Source of the DNA: Bacteroidaceae bacterium
Lineage (GTDB): Bacteria > Bacteroidota > Bacteroidia > Bacteroidales > Bacteroidaceae
Length of the DNA: 64,000 nt
Reading direction: 5' to 3'
Assembly (NCBI GenBank): GCA_024401215.1
Contig: JAKSLL010000012.1
Location: 1 to 64,000 of the forward strand
In this document: positions 46,805 through 55,641 of the stretch, in pieces
Position numbering within the stretch: position 1 is the stretch's first letter
Layout of the letters: every line of letters starts with the position of its first letter
Translations under genes and position numbers: made by a program
Notes under the pieces: model-generated
What the model saw: the letters and a program-made list of their open reading frames with translations, nothing else
What the model was told of the DNA's origin: nothing
The model's database searches: none

Positions 46805-49003
46805 TTATTTGACAACCTTCCTGCTCACTACCGAACCGTCAGAATACACCTGGCGAAGGATGTAGATATTTGGAAGAGTCGAACTCTTTGCCGTAATGAC
46901 CTGACCACTTAGGGTGTAACATCTCTCAAACACAAGTGTGCGTGGAGAGGCAGGGACATCAGAAACGGCAGTTGGATCGACAACATCAGGGACACCTGCG
47001 AATGATGCCGCATAGTCTGGGAGATAGTAGCCGAGATGTGGCGGCTGGTTGTAAGCAACATTCTGCCATGCCACGCCCATGCGATATAGGTGGTCGTGCA
47101 TGAGAGTTGGCACACGGAACTTAGTGGCAGCGGTAGAACTTACGATGTAGAGCCGGGCAGCATTCTTAGAGTCTCTCCAAACCACCTCTTCACGCCAGTC
47201 ACCAAAAATGTCCGCCTGCAAGCATGGGGTGTTCTTAGTGCCATTACATGAAGCTGGCGATATGCCGAGTTCAGAGAACTGCTTCTCCGCGGTTGCACTT
47301 GTGTAGATACCAAGTTTCTTGTTTGATGAAGGAGTCCACTTTGTGATAGTGGTGCCATCGAGCAACTCCTCATATTCGTCGCCATCCCAGAAGATGCGGA
47401 AGTTCATGGACGGCTTTGCTGCGGAATACGACTTGCCGTCCACATTATAAGTATTATCCACCTTAGCAGACCAGAACTCTGCTCCTCTGCGTCCGCCGAC
47501 ATCGGCACTCACGCCACGACCATTGTCGGCAGATCCTGATTTATAGAAGATTATCTCGCCTGTGCCAGCATCACGATAGTTGCATCCGTAAGGACTCTCC
47601 TCATGCACCATGAAGAGCTCAAGTCCTGGACGGTCAGGGTCAAGATCGCCAAGATGGAGAGCATCGCCATGACCAAAGCCTGTGGAATACAGCATCCAAC
47701 CATTGTCATCAATGACAGCACTACCATAGACAATCTCATCCTTTCCGTCTCCATCAAGGTCGCCTACGCTTATGCCGTGGGCGCCCTGTCCCATAGCGGT
47801 GTATGCGTTGTGAGTCTTGAGTGGGTCGGTGGTCTTGGAATAAGTCTTTGTAGAGACCTTCCCCTTAGAATCTGTAAGACGTACAGAGGTGTTGCTGATA
47901 GAGCTGTGAAGCCAGTGGGTTGTGAGCTTCACGCCGTCAAAGTCAACAGCCCAGAGGTGCGCATAAGTGTAATATCCACGGCACATAACAGCCGAAGGGC
48001 GCTGCTCCTTGCCATCAAGGTACGCCACACATGCAAGGTAGCGCTCACCACGGTTGCCGTAGCTTCCCTTGTCGTTCTTGCCCGAACGAGTGTCCCAGTT
48101 GTAAGTACCCTCAGCTGTGCTCAGCTTGCTCTCTGCGTTACGGTTCGGGAAATAAGGGATGGTATGTATGGCTCTTCCTGTTGCTCCTTCAAAGACCGTC
48201 AGGTACTCGTGTCCGCCATTGATTCGTCCCGAAGATGTCACATAGCTCTTCTTGTTGTCGGCGGATTTGATGGCAGCAAGTTCTGCTGCCTCGCTCACAT
48301 ATTTGCCAATGCCGTCAAGAGTTCCGGGAGCAGTTTTGCAGATGACCTCTGCTTTGCCATCCTTATCGAAGTCATAGACGAGGAACTGTGTGTAATGAGC
48401 TCCGGCACGTATATTGACGCCAAGGTCAATACGCCACAGCTTCTCGCTTGTAAAAATCTTATAGCAGTCAAGATAGACCTTGCCTGTGATGCCATCCTGC
48501 GAGTTATCCTTGGCATTTGTTGGGTTCCACTTGATGATGAGTTCGTATTCTCCATCGCCATCAACGTCACCGACGGATGCGTCGTTTGCCTCGTAAGAAT
48601 AATCCGAACCGGCAGCAGGAAGGTCAAGGTTCATCTGGTGGTAGCCGATGTTGCTGAAAGCCTGTGCCGAGAGTGTGTCCTGAGGCACGCCATTCTGGAG
48701 GGTGACGAGCTGCAGCATATCCTTTGCCATGGCAGACACTCGCTTGAATGTAGCGTTGCGTATCGTATCACCGTTCACCTCTCCGTTCTTCAGCACAAGA
48801 AACGAAGTGTGTTCATTGTCCGTATCAAGCAACCTCCAGGAGAGGACCTGCGAAATTGAAGAAGTGCGAACACAGATAAGCCCACGATTAAGACGTTCCT
48901 TCTGATAGGCAGAAGTATGACTTGGTGAGGGTTTCTCTACGCCATCAGCATTTGCTGCAAGTGCAAAGACGAATGCCAAAAGAAAAGATGTTAATTTGTG
49001 CAT
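46805..49003 (-). CDS. Rhamnogalacturonan lyase, PL11 type, with T9SS-like tail
   Basis: The 732-aa protein has a signal peptide (1-19). 'ERLNRGLICVRTS' near residue 37 and 'VSWRLLDTD'-type strands open the PL11 beta-domain. The eight-bladed propeller follows with repeated calcium-loop sequences: DASVGDVDGDGEYELIIKW, YDFDKDGKAEVICK, GAHGISVGDLDGDGKDEIVYG and ADIFGDWREEVVW. PL11 enzymes cleave the rhamnose-galacturonate backbone of rhamnogalacturonan I, leaving unsaturated galacturonate. The last ~40 residues (CYTLSGQVITAKSS, IYILRQVY) form a sorting tail. It faces the regulator's 3' end and is not in the GH28-headed operon, but its products would suit the GH88 and GH28-like enzymes next door. 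Confidence 0.88.
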   Translation of the reverse strand: MHKLTSFLLAFVFALAANADGVEKPSPSHTSAYQKERLNRGLICVRTSSISQVLSWRLLDTDNEHTSFLVLKNGEVNGDTIRNATFKRVSAMAKDMLQLVTLQNGVPQDTLSAQAFSNIGYHQMNLDLPAAGSDYSYEANDASVGDVDGDGEYELIIKWNPTNAKDNSQDGITGKVYLDCYKIFTSEKLWRIDLGVNIRAGAHYTQFLVYDFDKDGKAEVICKTAPGTLDGIGKYVSEAAELAAIKSADNKKSYVTSSGRINGGHEYLTVFEGATGRAIHTIPYFPNRNAESKLSTAEGTYNWDTRSGKNDKGSYGNRGERYLACVAYLDGKEQRPSAVMCRGYYTYAHLWAVDFDGVKLTTHWLHSSISNTSVRLTDSKGKVSTKTYSKTTDPLKTHNAYTAMGQGAHGISVGDLDGDGKDEIVYGSAVIDDNGWMLYSTGFGHGDALHLGDLDPDRPGLELFMVHEESPYGCNYRDAGTGEIIFYKSGSADNGRGVSADVGGRRGAEFWSAKVDNTYNVDGKSYSAAKPSMNFRIFWDGDEYEELLDGTTITKWTPSSNKKLGIYTSATAEKQFSELGISPASCNGTKNTPCLQADIFGDWREEVVWRDSKNAARLYIVSSTAATKFRVPTLMHDHLYRMGVAWQNVAYNQPPHLGYYLPDYAASFAGVPDVVDPTAVSDVPASPRTLVFERCYTLSGQVITAKSSTLPNIYILRQVYSDGSVVSRKVVK

Positions 49004-49730
49004 AAAGAATTTAGGTTAACGTGAGTTTGACATAAATCTTAGTTATATTCATTATTAGGCAGATAGCGAAAAAGCTACAAATTTATAGACTAAAAAACAA
49101 TTATCGCTATGCTTTCTGAATACAAAATTACCGAAATTCATCCAAATACCGATGATTTTTGCAAGATTTTTGACAAAGAAATTGAAAAAAGTCCATATTG
49201 TTAAAGTACAGAAATTGGAAGGTGGTACACTTTTCAATTACTATATACAATTAAACATGATAGATTTAATATCAAGAAGGTAACTACTCAGCGATATGCT
49301 CTATAAAAAAAGGATTGGATGAATAACCACTCAAGACGTTATAAATGCTAAAGTTGAGGAATTTAAAAACACTCATCACTCGTCACAAACAGCCTTTAAC
49401 TGCCTGTAAATCTTAGCCATACAATGGTGACGAGTGTGTGACGAGTTGCAAACAACTCATCACAGTGCTAAAGACTTTAATTTCAGTCGTTTACAGGCGG
49501 ATTGTGACGAGTGACGAGTTAGTTGCAAAATTCATTTCTGATCAATCCAAAGCGGTATTCTGATATGACAAAAACTTCTCGTATTCTACAGATCAATCAA
49601 CAACGGTTCTTACATGACAAAACTGTCTCGCTAAGTGAATACTTTCATTCTATTCAAGTGAATAATGTCAGTCATGCCGTGTGAATAATGTCAGTCACGC
49701 CAGCAGCATAATAGCATTCACGCTAAGTGA
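49004..49730. other. Gene-free stretch with inverted and direct repeats
   Basis: No gene is supported. It contains the nested inverted repeat at 49372-49518 and two direct copies of GTGAATAATGTCAGTCA near 49659 and 49681, with related AAGTGAATA fragments nearby. The unpaired minus-strand -7 candidates for the PL11 gene are TAAATTTG (49085-49078) and TAATTTTG (49130-49123). Confidence 0.4.
49372..49518. repeat. Nested inverted repeat with TGACGAGT octamers
   Basis: The outer arms CTCATCACTCGTCACAA (49372-49388) and TTGTGACGAGTGACGAG (49502-49518) pair at 16 of 17 bases. Inner arms GCCTGTAAA (49402-49410) and TTTACAGGC (49490-49498) are perfect. A central hairpin, GTGACGAGTTG/CAACTCATCAC, lies at 49438-49463. 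Together they form a cruciform- or RNA-capable structure of unknown role at the edge of the accessory island. Confidence 0.55.
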
Positions 49731-49865
49731 ATAGGAAGTGTAGTTAAAGGGAAGTTAAACGATAGTTTCCGCAAGATAGTCATCGTAGCAGACGACATAG
49801 TACCATACACCGATGACCAAGGCATAACCTTTATGGGCCTGTTCCATTTCCTTATGAAATGGTAG
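49731..49865 (+). pseudogene. Orphan C-terminal coding fragment
   Basis: The frame from 49731 to the TAG at 49863 has no start codon but reads as natural protein (FRKIVIVADDIVPYTDDQG then a hydrophobic end). It looks like the tail of a gene whose body has been lost. I do not recognise the family. Confidence 0.35.
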
Positions 49866-49956
49866 TAAATAAGAAAACACACCAAGGGCTGCCAGCAGCA
49901 TTGATTGCCGCGAGCAGCCCTTGTATTGTTGTTATTAGTGGTTACCAGTTGAAGTC

Positions 49957-50236
49957 TTATTCATCCAAGTTCTCTGTTTTGCCAGGATCTTGCTTCTCCC
50001 TGCCGAGCAGCTTATCGACGATTTCGTTAATCTTCTCGATGGTTACGCCCGAGTTTGGATCCTTCAGTTTCTCGATCGTCTTTACGAGCGTGCTGAGAGA
50101 TGCTGGCTCGATTCCCAACTCTATTGAAAGCCTTTAGAAGGATTCTGTTGTTTTGAGATTTTACATATCGATCAATAGTGTTGAATCCATCTTCGGTAGT
50201 AGTGAAACATCCTGCGCTTCTTCCATCAAGCGCCAT
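49957..50236 (-). pseudogene. Small gene with a single-base frameshift
   Basis: The first frame from ATG 50236 reads MALDGRSAGCFTTTEDG... to LLKAF. Near 50128 the sensible sequence moves to the next frame, SIELGIEPASLSTLVKTIEK ... KINEIVDKLLGREKQD ... ENLDE, ending at the TAA at 49957. The joined ~93-residue product is charged and helical, with no known domain. The unshifted frame ends in unrelated basic residues. It follows the 351-aa gene by ~8 nt if that gene is also corrected. Confidence 0.5.
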
Positions 50237-50293
50237 AGGCTCCTTTATCTGTGCATTGGAATCACAGGTGACGCTTTGCCATCTAACATAATC

Positions 50294-51349
50294 TTATTGT
50301 TCTTGACAAACCAATCTGCGCTCAAGTGCTATCTTCTTTGCTCCACCACGAGGACCGGCAATGAAGAAAGCACTTGCCTTGTATTGTCCAAGTGCAGAAA
50401 TGAACGCACGTCGGATGCGAGCACATTTTTCGTTAATTGAATTGTTGGTTGGATCCGTCACATCGTCAATACTCTTCTGCATTGAAGCTGTTGTTCTATA
50501 GTTCATTAGCGAACGATATATTTCCATCAGTTCCTCGCGATAATCTGGGAGAAAAGAGAAGTTTATTCCTTCGGGATGGCGGAGAAATAGCATATAAACA
50601 GCTTTGTCAAGGGGCGAAAGGCGAATCTCTTGTTCTGTGGGATTGCCATTTTTTGTTATGAAGAACTTTCCACGTTTTGAGATGTACAAACCCATTTCAT
50701 CTGAATCTGTGCACACGGCAACTTTGATGTCGTTGCGATTCATACCCATCTTCATGAGTTTTGATTCGTACTCTCTGATGTATGCTTCCAGCTGCATTAC
50801 CTTTTGGCGCAGTTCTGCAATAACATCATTACGCTCAGCCTCAATAGCCGATTCCCTCTCGTAACTCAATGCCGCTGTCTTGTCGCGTGAGTCCATATAC
50901 AACAAGACATCATTGAGCGTAGAAAGCAACCCATGGCGATCCACCTCAAATTGGATAAAACGATGATAACCAGAAGTGTCTTCGTCATCATATATGAATA
51001 TAGATGGCCTGAGATTGTCTGCCAAAACCTGCGGAAGAAGATATTGCCTGAAGTTGAATTTATCGACCAATTCCGACTCTATATCATGACGTTCTTCATC
51101 AGAGAAAAACTCCCAAAACTCAGGACGTTTCAGCATCTCTATTATGAGCGTACCATAGCTCTCTGCATATCCTTCAGGCACATTCAGAAGCCCACTGATG
51201 AAATCCTTATAATAGTCGATGCGCCATCTCTCAACCTTGATGGTGTGTGCGCCATCCACAAAGATTATCTCGTCAGGATAGGGAGTGTAGGGTAAATCCT
51301 TCTTTACCCTTACACTTACTCCCAATTCATTGATATTTCTCATAATCAC
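50294..51349 (-). CDS. Unrecognised 351-aa protein, probably with a frameshifted C-terminus
   Basis: I recognise no family. The protein is cytosolic. It has an acidic, aromatic N-terminal half (SEELVDKFNFRQYLLPQVL-like region, 'FIQFEVDRHGLLSTLND'), a coiled coil about residues 165-215 (ESAIEAERNDVIAELRQKVM), then 'ISKRGKFFITKNG' and 'RLSPLDKAVYMLFLRHPEG', which could be a winged-helix-like or nucleotide-signalling segment. The end changes abruptly after GGAKKI. Skipping one base near 50328 gives a smoother end (HLSADWFVKNNKIML ... PMHR) and a TAA at 50245, 8 nt before the next gene. It is second in a unit headed by the operator at 52018-52066. Confidence 0.6.
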   Translation of the reverse strand: MIMRNINELGVSVRVKKDLPYTPYPDEIIFVDGAHTIKVERWRIDYYKDFISGLLNVPEGYAESYGTLIIEMLKRPEFWEFFSDEERHDIESELVDKFNFRQYLLPQVLADNLRPSIFIYDDEDTSGYHRFIQFEVDRHGLLSTLNDVLLYMDSRDKTAALSYERESAIEAERNDVIAELRQKVMQLEAYIREYESKLMKMGMNRNDIKVAVCTDSDEMGLYISKRGKFFITKNGNPTEQEIRLSPLDKAVYMLFLRHPEGINFSFLPDYREELMEIYRSLMNYRTTASMQKSIDDVTDPTNNSINEKCARIRRAFISALGQYKASAFFIAGPRGGAKKIALERRLVCQEQ

Positions 51350-51392
51350 TTAATTTCGAAGTCTTGATGTCATTACTCAAATTACCAAAAGA

Positions 51393-51941
51393 TTACTCTG
51401 GATAATTGCCCTCAATGTATGCCTTTATCAAACTTGCATGAGATAAAGGTTTCTTTGGATCCCAGACATCGGAATTTGTATCATAATCAAGCAGCACAAC
51501 AGCCTTCTTTTGAGAAATGATACGAATAAGCTTGACAAGGTCTGCACATCGATTCTCCAGCACCCACTTGTAAGATGGCAAATAAATTAGTTTGCGGGCT
51601 TCAATGTAGCCAAGCAGTTCTTCGCTATTCACACCTTTCTGATGGCCCAGGCATTTGCCGAACTTGCGAGTGGTGCGCTTGATGTTCTTCATGTTCTTCA
51701 CTCCAAACATCTTACTATCTATGCCTTCAGATTCAAACACCTTGAGTCCCTGCCAAATACCTTCCACGCTTGCAGACGTTTTCATAGGCGAGAACGGAAC
51801 AGGAATGCCACCGTTTGGGTAAAAAGGACTCAACTTGACAAACTGGTCTGTAGCATGGCTTGTCACATCGATAATGTAAGCATCAGCATACTGCTTCTTG
51901 ATTGTTTCAATGCTTTTCTTCTTTGATTCAATAACTATCAT
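51393..51941 (-). CDS. Unrecognised 182-aa protein of the accessory island
   Basis: The start at 51941 follows a conserved promoter-operator module by ~77 nt. The product begins 'MIVIESKKKSIETIKKQYADAYIIDVTSHATDQFVKLSPFYP' in content, then has 'GGIPVPFSP', 'GYIEARKLIYLPSYKW' and 'ISQKKAVVLLDYDTNSDV'. The repeated short hydrophobic strands and conserved Asp/Lys positions suggest an alpha/beta fold in the cytoplasm. It may belong to a DUF found in Bacteroidales (DUF6939 is possible but unverified). There is no membrane segment. The next gene (351 aa) starts 43 nt downstream, so both probably form one unit. Confidence 0.6.
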   Translation of the reverse strand: MIVIESKKKSIETIKKQYADAYIIDVTSHATDQFVKLSPFYPNGGIPVPFSPMKTSASVEGIWQGLKVFESEGIDSKMFGVKNMKNIKRTTRKFGKCLGHQKGVNSEELLGYIEARKLIYLPSYKWVLENRCADLVKLIRIISQKKAVVLLDYDTNSDVWDPKKPLSHASLIKAYIEGNYPE

Positions 51942-52017
51942 AATGCAAATTGGGTTTGGTTCATGTGAGTTCTATAAATAACCCACCTGAAAAACATTAG
52001 GTTTCTTAAATCTGCTG

Positions 52018-52066
52018 CAAAGTTACGAAAATTATGCTCAACTTGTATGACTTTACAAGGTTGTAA
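52018..52066 (-). promoter_or_regulatory. Shared promoter-operator module 1
   Basis: On the minus strand, palindrome TTACAACCTTGTAA (52066-52053) is followed after exactly 27 bp by TAACTTTG (52025-52018) and then CAGCAG. An extra TACAA half site lies in the spacer. It drives the 182-aa gene. Confidence 0.75.
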
Positions 52067-52070
52067 GGTT

Positions 52071-52673
52071 TTATGGCTCGTACATGAAATCAAACATAAG
52101 CTGCCTGTCGTCATGCACTACCTCCTTACGTTTTCTTGGTTTTGGAGGAGCCTTTTCTTTCTTCTTCCTTACGTATGGCAGGAGTTCGAAAATCCTATCT
52201 TTCACAACATCTGAAAGCCAACATCCACATTCTTCATCAAAACGTTTTGCAGCTCTATAGTCACGATTAAGTCTTTTCAAAGCTTCTTTATATCTACCAA
52301 GTTGCACATATATATCTATAAGTGTTATAGGGTAAATAGAATCCATAATCTCAAGACTTTTCTCCTCGTAGTACAATGCTGTGTTGGGATCACCTTGCTC
52401 CAAATATATACGAGCAATTTCCTCCAATAACCACTTATCCCCATTATCTGCCATTTCGCACAACTTTTGCAACGCTTCTGCATGACCTTGTTCTGCGGCT
52501 TTGAGAAGTAAATTCCGAGCTTTTGCATAATTTTTTGTAACATCTTCACCTATCAGGTATTTGATGCCCAGCTCGTATTGAGCATGGGCATCTCCACATT
52601 CAACCAGATTGCAGAGGTCAATATATTCATCTGGTATGATTACAGGTTCGAAAGATTCATCAATACAATTCAT
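52071..52673 (-). CDS. Sel1-like / TPR repeat protein
   Basis: This 200-aa protein contains Sel1-type helical repeats: 'AHAQYELGIKYLIGEDVTKNYAKARNLLLKAAEQGHAEALQKLCEMA' in content from about residue 34, then TPR-like 'LEEIARIYLEQGDPNTALYYEEKSLEI' and 'IDIYVQLGRYKEALKRLNRDY'. A basic tail (KKKEKAPPKPRKRKEV) ends the chain. Such repeats mediate protein-protein binding. There is no signal peptide, so it is cytoplasmic. It lies 42 nt after the 149-aa gene, in the unit headed by operator module 2. The partner and role are unknown. Confidence 0.7.
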   Translation of the reverse strand: MNCIDESFEPVIIPDEYIDLCNLVECGDAHAQYELGIKYLIGEDVTKNYAKARNLLLKAAEQGHAEALQKLCEMADNGDKWLLEEIARIYLEQGDPNTALYYEEKSLEIMDSIYPITLIDIYVQLGRYKEALKRLNRDYRAAKRFDEECGCWLSDVVKDRIFELLPYVRKKKEKAPPKPRKRKEVVHDDRQLMFDFMYEP

Positions 52674-52715
52674 AGAAGCTCGGTATTTACAATTAAGATT
52701 ATTTTTGATTGCTAC

Positions 52716-53162
52716 TTACTTATTGCGTATATAAATATACTTAGGATACTCACCCAATACGAATAGAGTGACAGGACAAATCCAGATGTTGTGATAAAAT
52801 CCCTCAAGTCCACACACCTCGTAATTGGAACCTCCAAAGAGAGAAGCATCAATCTGATCGCAGCGGAAGAAACGCTCATCCTCATCATACTTCGCCAAAG
52901 GCTTATCTGACTTAACCACCTCAACCTCCACACGATTGCCATCCTTCAAGAGGAAATCGAGAAGCAAATCCGAACCTGCCACCATAGCGAGATTAGCATG
53001 CGCTCCCGTCCATTCAGGCAAATCTATATACCAACCGCCTTCCTCTTCCTTCACGAACGCAAGTTGATAGATATTGTTCTTGCTTGCAGCCTCTTTTGCT
53101 ACGCCACTGATGTACTGACCAATAACACCAGGATTCTTCACAATGTTTGAAATTCTACTCAT
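52716..53162 (-). CDS. Unrecognised 148-aa protein (DUF6717-like is possible)
   Basis: I use the Met at 53162 (MSRISNIVKNPGVIGQY). The longer frame to 53246 would begin upstream of the -7 box of operator module 2, so it is excluded. The product has 'GGWYIDLPEWTGAHANLAMVAGSDLLLDFL' in content, a pattern like the short 'WYIDLPxW...NL.MVAG' family, and then 'RCDQIDASLFGGSNYEVCGLEG' and 'YHNIWICPVTLFVLGEYP'. It is a cytoplasmic protein of unknown function. It is first in a unit with the Sel1-like gene. Confidence 0.6.
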   Translation of the reverse strand: MSRISNIVKNPGVIGQYISGVAKEAASKNNIYQLAFVKEEEGGWYIDLPEWTGAHANLAMVAGSDLLLDFLLKDGNRVEVEVVKSDKPLAKYDEDERFFRCDQIDASLFGGSNYEVCGLEGFYHNIWICPVTLFVLGEYPKYIYIRNK

Positions 53163-53213
53163 AACTTCTAACAAATTTTTAATTAAACAATACTTCGTTT
53201 TTGAAATCTGCTG

Positions 53214-53262
53214 CAAAGTTACGACAAGAGAATCCTGTTTGTACACTTTTACAAGGTTGTAA
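53214..53262 (-). promoter_or_regulatory. Shared promoter-operator module 2
   Basis: TTACAACCTTGTAA (53262-53249), exactly 27 bp, TAACTTTG (53221-53214), then CAGCAG. A TACAA half site lies in the spacer. It is positioned ~50 nt before the ATG at 53162. Confidence 0.75.
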
Positions 53263-53629
53263 GGTCAGAGGAGTAAAATCTTGTTATGTTCCTAATCCAT
53301 TAGCGCGTAACCTTTCAAGAATCATTTGCGATTCTGTACTCCCTTGCTCTGCGGCTTTCTCGTACAAATGCTAAGGACGCAAGCATTAATCTAATTCAAC
53401 TTTCGCAAGCATGCAACTTGCTCGTTTTGAGGAGTTAAAGTGGAGTTAAAGAGGAGTTATCGCTTCGCTCGGAGTTAAAGAGACGTTTGCCATGTCAGAC
53501 ATTTGTCACTTTAACTACCCTTTAACTTCTCTTTAACTACCCTTTAACTACACAACAAGTGGAGCGAAACTTGTATTAATCTAATTATACATCTTTTCCT
53601 TGTCATATTTTTGGGGGATATCCATATTA
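53263..53629. other. Gene-free stretch containing repeat copy F
   Basis: Apart from the interspersed repeat at 53412-53576, only AT-rich sequence is seen. No gene is supported, and no promoter was identified outside the repeat. Confidence 0.4.
53412..53576 (-). repeat. Interspersed repeat family, copy F
   Basis: Reverse orientation relative to copy A and the longest copy (165 bp). GCAACTTGCTCG, GGAGTTAAAG units, the GTTATCGCTTCGCTCGGAGT core, GACATTTGTC and CAAGTGGAGCGAAACTTGTA are all present. It has four CTTTAACTNC units on one side where copy A has two, showing unit-number variation. Confidence 0.7.
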
Positions 53630-55273
53630 TCAAACAAGTGGTTCGTCACAATGAAGTGCATAATCTATTTCGAAGCATTCATTGATGACCTTTGCTTCCT
53701 GTTGCCTTTCTGGGATGTCTGCCTTTCTACGATTTATTACCTCTTTCAATATGGATTCATCCAGCCCTCCATTAGGATAATATGCTGGATTATCCGTCAT
53801 TGTCTTATAGCCCTCGCCTTTATATGCCAACAATTTAATAATCTCTATGAAATCGCTAGGCGTAACAAAATCTCTGGAATCACATCGGCTTGAAGCAAAA
53901 GTGTATTCTCGCTCACTATCTTTTATTATTTTGCGAATCCTATTTTCCTTGCTTTCGTATAGAGCCTTATCAAGACGCATCCTGCCTGTATGAGTTAGAC
54001 GAGTGTGAGTTGCCATATATTGAAATGCGTTGACAGCTGCTTCCCATTGATTGTGTATATTCACACCCCCATTTAACGCATCGTTCTCTATGTCATGACC
54101 GAAAAATGGAATATCTAATAGGTAGGTCGCTAACTTGTCATCATTATTTTTTAGAAGGAGAACTTCTTGAGAAGCACAATATAAACGTTCAAACAACCAA
54201 TCTGAATCTTCCGGCAATGGAGTGTTCTGATGCAACGCTATATCATGCACTTCACATTCTTCTACTTCACCCGTATCTTCGTAAACAAAATCCTCATGCC
54301 AAACTTCTTTGACTGCCAACGCCAAAATTCTGCCTACATAATCCTTATAATTGTCTTTATTCAATACCACCTTCTCTGTTTCAATACCGAAAGCCCTATA
54401 AAGGTCTGATTGAGTATGGATGCCAATCATCGGGAATAGTACAGAAATAGGGAGCCATTCGTTGTTTATCATCACTAAATTATCACGGAAATGCCATTCC
54501 GCTCCGTCAGTACGCATTACGAGTTCTATGCCATGTTTGCTATTTGATTTCTTATACAAGCCTTCGTCCGAACCCAATACGGATTTCATCTCAGAAAAGA
54601 TCTTACCATCATAATGTGGGTGATTAGGAAAATATGTATCCCATAGCAGCTTTGGTAAATTCCGAGAGCTTTCTCTGCAGAAATACCCATTTTCCATATT
54701 CAAGTAATAATCATCCATCCAATAAAACAAGGAGTGTGGTTGTTCTTGAAGTAGAGGTTCAACTTTTTCTAATGCAGCCTCAGCTTCTTCTTGTGTGGCG
54801 AAAAGAATAGCAGGATCAAAATACGATTCATCACTATAGTAATAGTACATAAAACTACCATCATCATAATACAAACATTTTATGTCGAATCCTGATTTGG
54901 AATGAACATCATGAGACAAAGATATAGTCCAAAATTCAAGACTATCCGCGTCCGTTTTAATATTATATTGATTCCTTACAGATTCATCCTCAACATCAAT
55001 TAGCAATTTTCCACTATCTTTGTCAAAGATTCTGTCATCATTAAATGGCAACAACAATGACCTGATTTCCTCGTGGCGAGCAACAGCCTCTTCTTTGGTG
55101 AGGAACATTCTTCCTTTTTGAAGATGAAATGAAAGATACCAGTCTGTCCAATTCACACTGTCACAATTGACCTCCTGAATTGCCCACTCGAGGTTATGGA
55201 AAATCTCTTCCACAAAAAAGGCATTGCCATCTTTGATGGTTCTTAAAATATATTCTTCTAGAGCCCTGTACAT
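53630..55273 (-). CDS. Large unrecognised protein (547 aa) of the accessory island
   Basis: No family recognised. It is acidic, rich in aromatic residues and without signal peptide or membrane segment. Two related segments, 'RMFLTKEEAVARHEEIRSLL' (~residues 55-75) and 'ILFATQEEAEAALEKVEPLL' (~175-195), show an internal duplication of a 'F-x-T-x-EEA' unit followed by similar helices. Later parts have 'WLPISVLFPMIGIHTQSDLYRAFG' and 'RLTHTGRMRLDKALYESKENRIRKI', with no catalytic signature. It is 69 nt after the zinc-ribbon gene and may belong to the unit headed by operator module 3. Regulatory or scaffold use is possible; no function is assigned. Confidence 0.6.
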   Translation of the reverse strand: MYRALEEYILRTIKDGNAFFVEEIFHNLEWAIQEVNCDSVNWTDWYLSFHLQKGRMFLTKEEAVARHEEIRSLLLPFNDDRIFDKDSGKLLIDVEDESVRNQYNIKTDADSLEFWTISLSHDVHSKSGFDIKCLYYDDGSFMYYYYSDESYFDPAILFATQEEAEAALEKVEPLLQEQPHSLFYWMDDYYLNMENGYFCRESSRNLPKLLWDTYFPNHPHYDGKIFSEMKSVLGSDEGLYKKSNSKHGIELVMRTDGAEWHFRDNLVMINNEWLPISVLFPMIGIHTQSDLYRAFGIETEKVVLNKDNYKDYVGRILALAVKEVWHEDFVYEDTGEVEECEVHDIALHQNTPLPEDSDWLFERLYCASQEVLLLKNNDDKLATYLLDIPFFGHDIENDALNGGVNIHNQWEAAVNAFQYMATHTRLTHTGRMRLDKALYESKENRIRKIIKDSEREYTFASSRCDSRDFVTPSDFIEIIKLLAYKGEGYKTMTDNPAYYPNGGLDESILKEVINRRKADIPERQQEAKVINECFEIDYALHCDEPLV

Positions 55274-55342
55274 TTTTATGTAATTTTACGTTTTATTAAG
55301 AAATTACTAGTTATTTTATTTACAAAGGAATAAGTAAACTTA

Positions 55343-55636
55343 TCAAAAGAAAGTGCCTACACATTCCCATTCTATATCTTTTGAGTCACATTTAGGGCAA
55401 TTGCTTATCTCCTCATGCACTTCAATATCCTCACTGCCACAGAACACACATTTATTTTCTTGGACAACCTTACCATCCGTCTTGGTGTATCCTCTCTGAG
55501 ATATCCGATGACAATGATTGCACACACAATGATGAAACTCTGGCAAGCCCATTGGATCAATAAGGCAATGCTCCTCCTCCATTCCTGGAGTTCTGTATCC
55601 ACACGAATTACAAGATAGTTGTAGATAGAATCCCAT
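55343..55636 (-). CDS. Double zinc-ribbon protein (97 aa)
   Basis: Four CxxC pairs are visible: CNSC (about residue 9), CNHC (~39), CVFC (~66) and CPKC (~82). Two zinc ribbons of four cysteines each are therefore likely. The rest is acidic and hydrophilic (GFYLQLSCNSCGYRTP). Small zinc-ribbon proteins often bind RNA or protein partners; no specific role can be read. It starts 5 nt after the small membrane protein's stop, so both share the module 3 promoter. Confidence 0.7.
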   Translation of the reverse strand: MGFYLQLSCNSCGYRTPGMEEEHCLIDPMGLPEFHHCVCNHCHRISQRGYTKTDGKVVQENKCVFCGSEDIEVHEEISNCPKCDSKDIEWECVGTFF

Positions 55637-55641
55637 AATGA

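Noticed and set aside
49859-50137. 92-aa plus-strand frame
   Set aside because: It is antisense to the frameshifted gene at 49957-50236, whose minus-strand reading is more protein-like.
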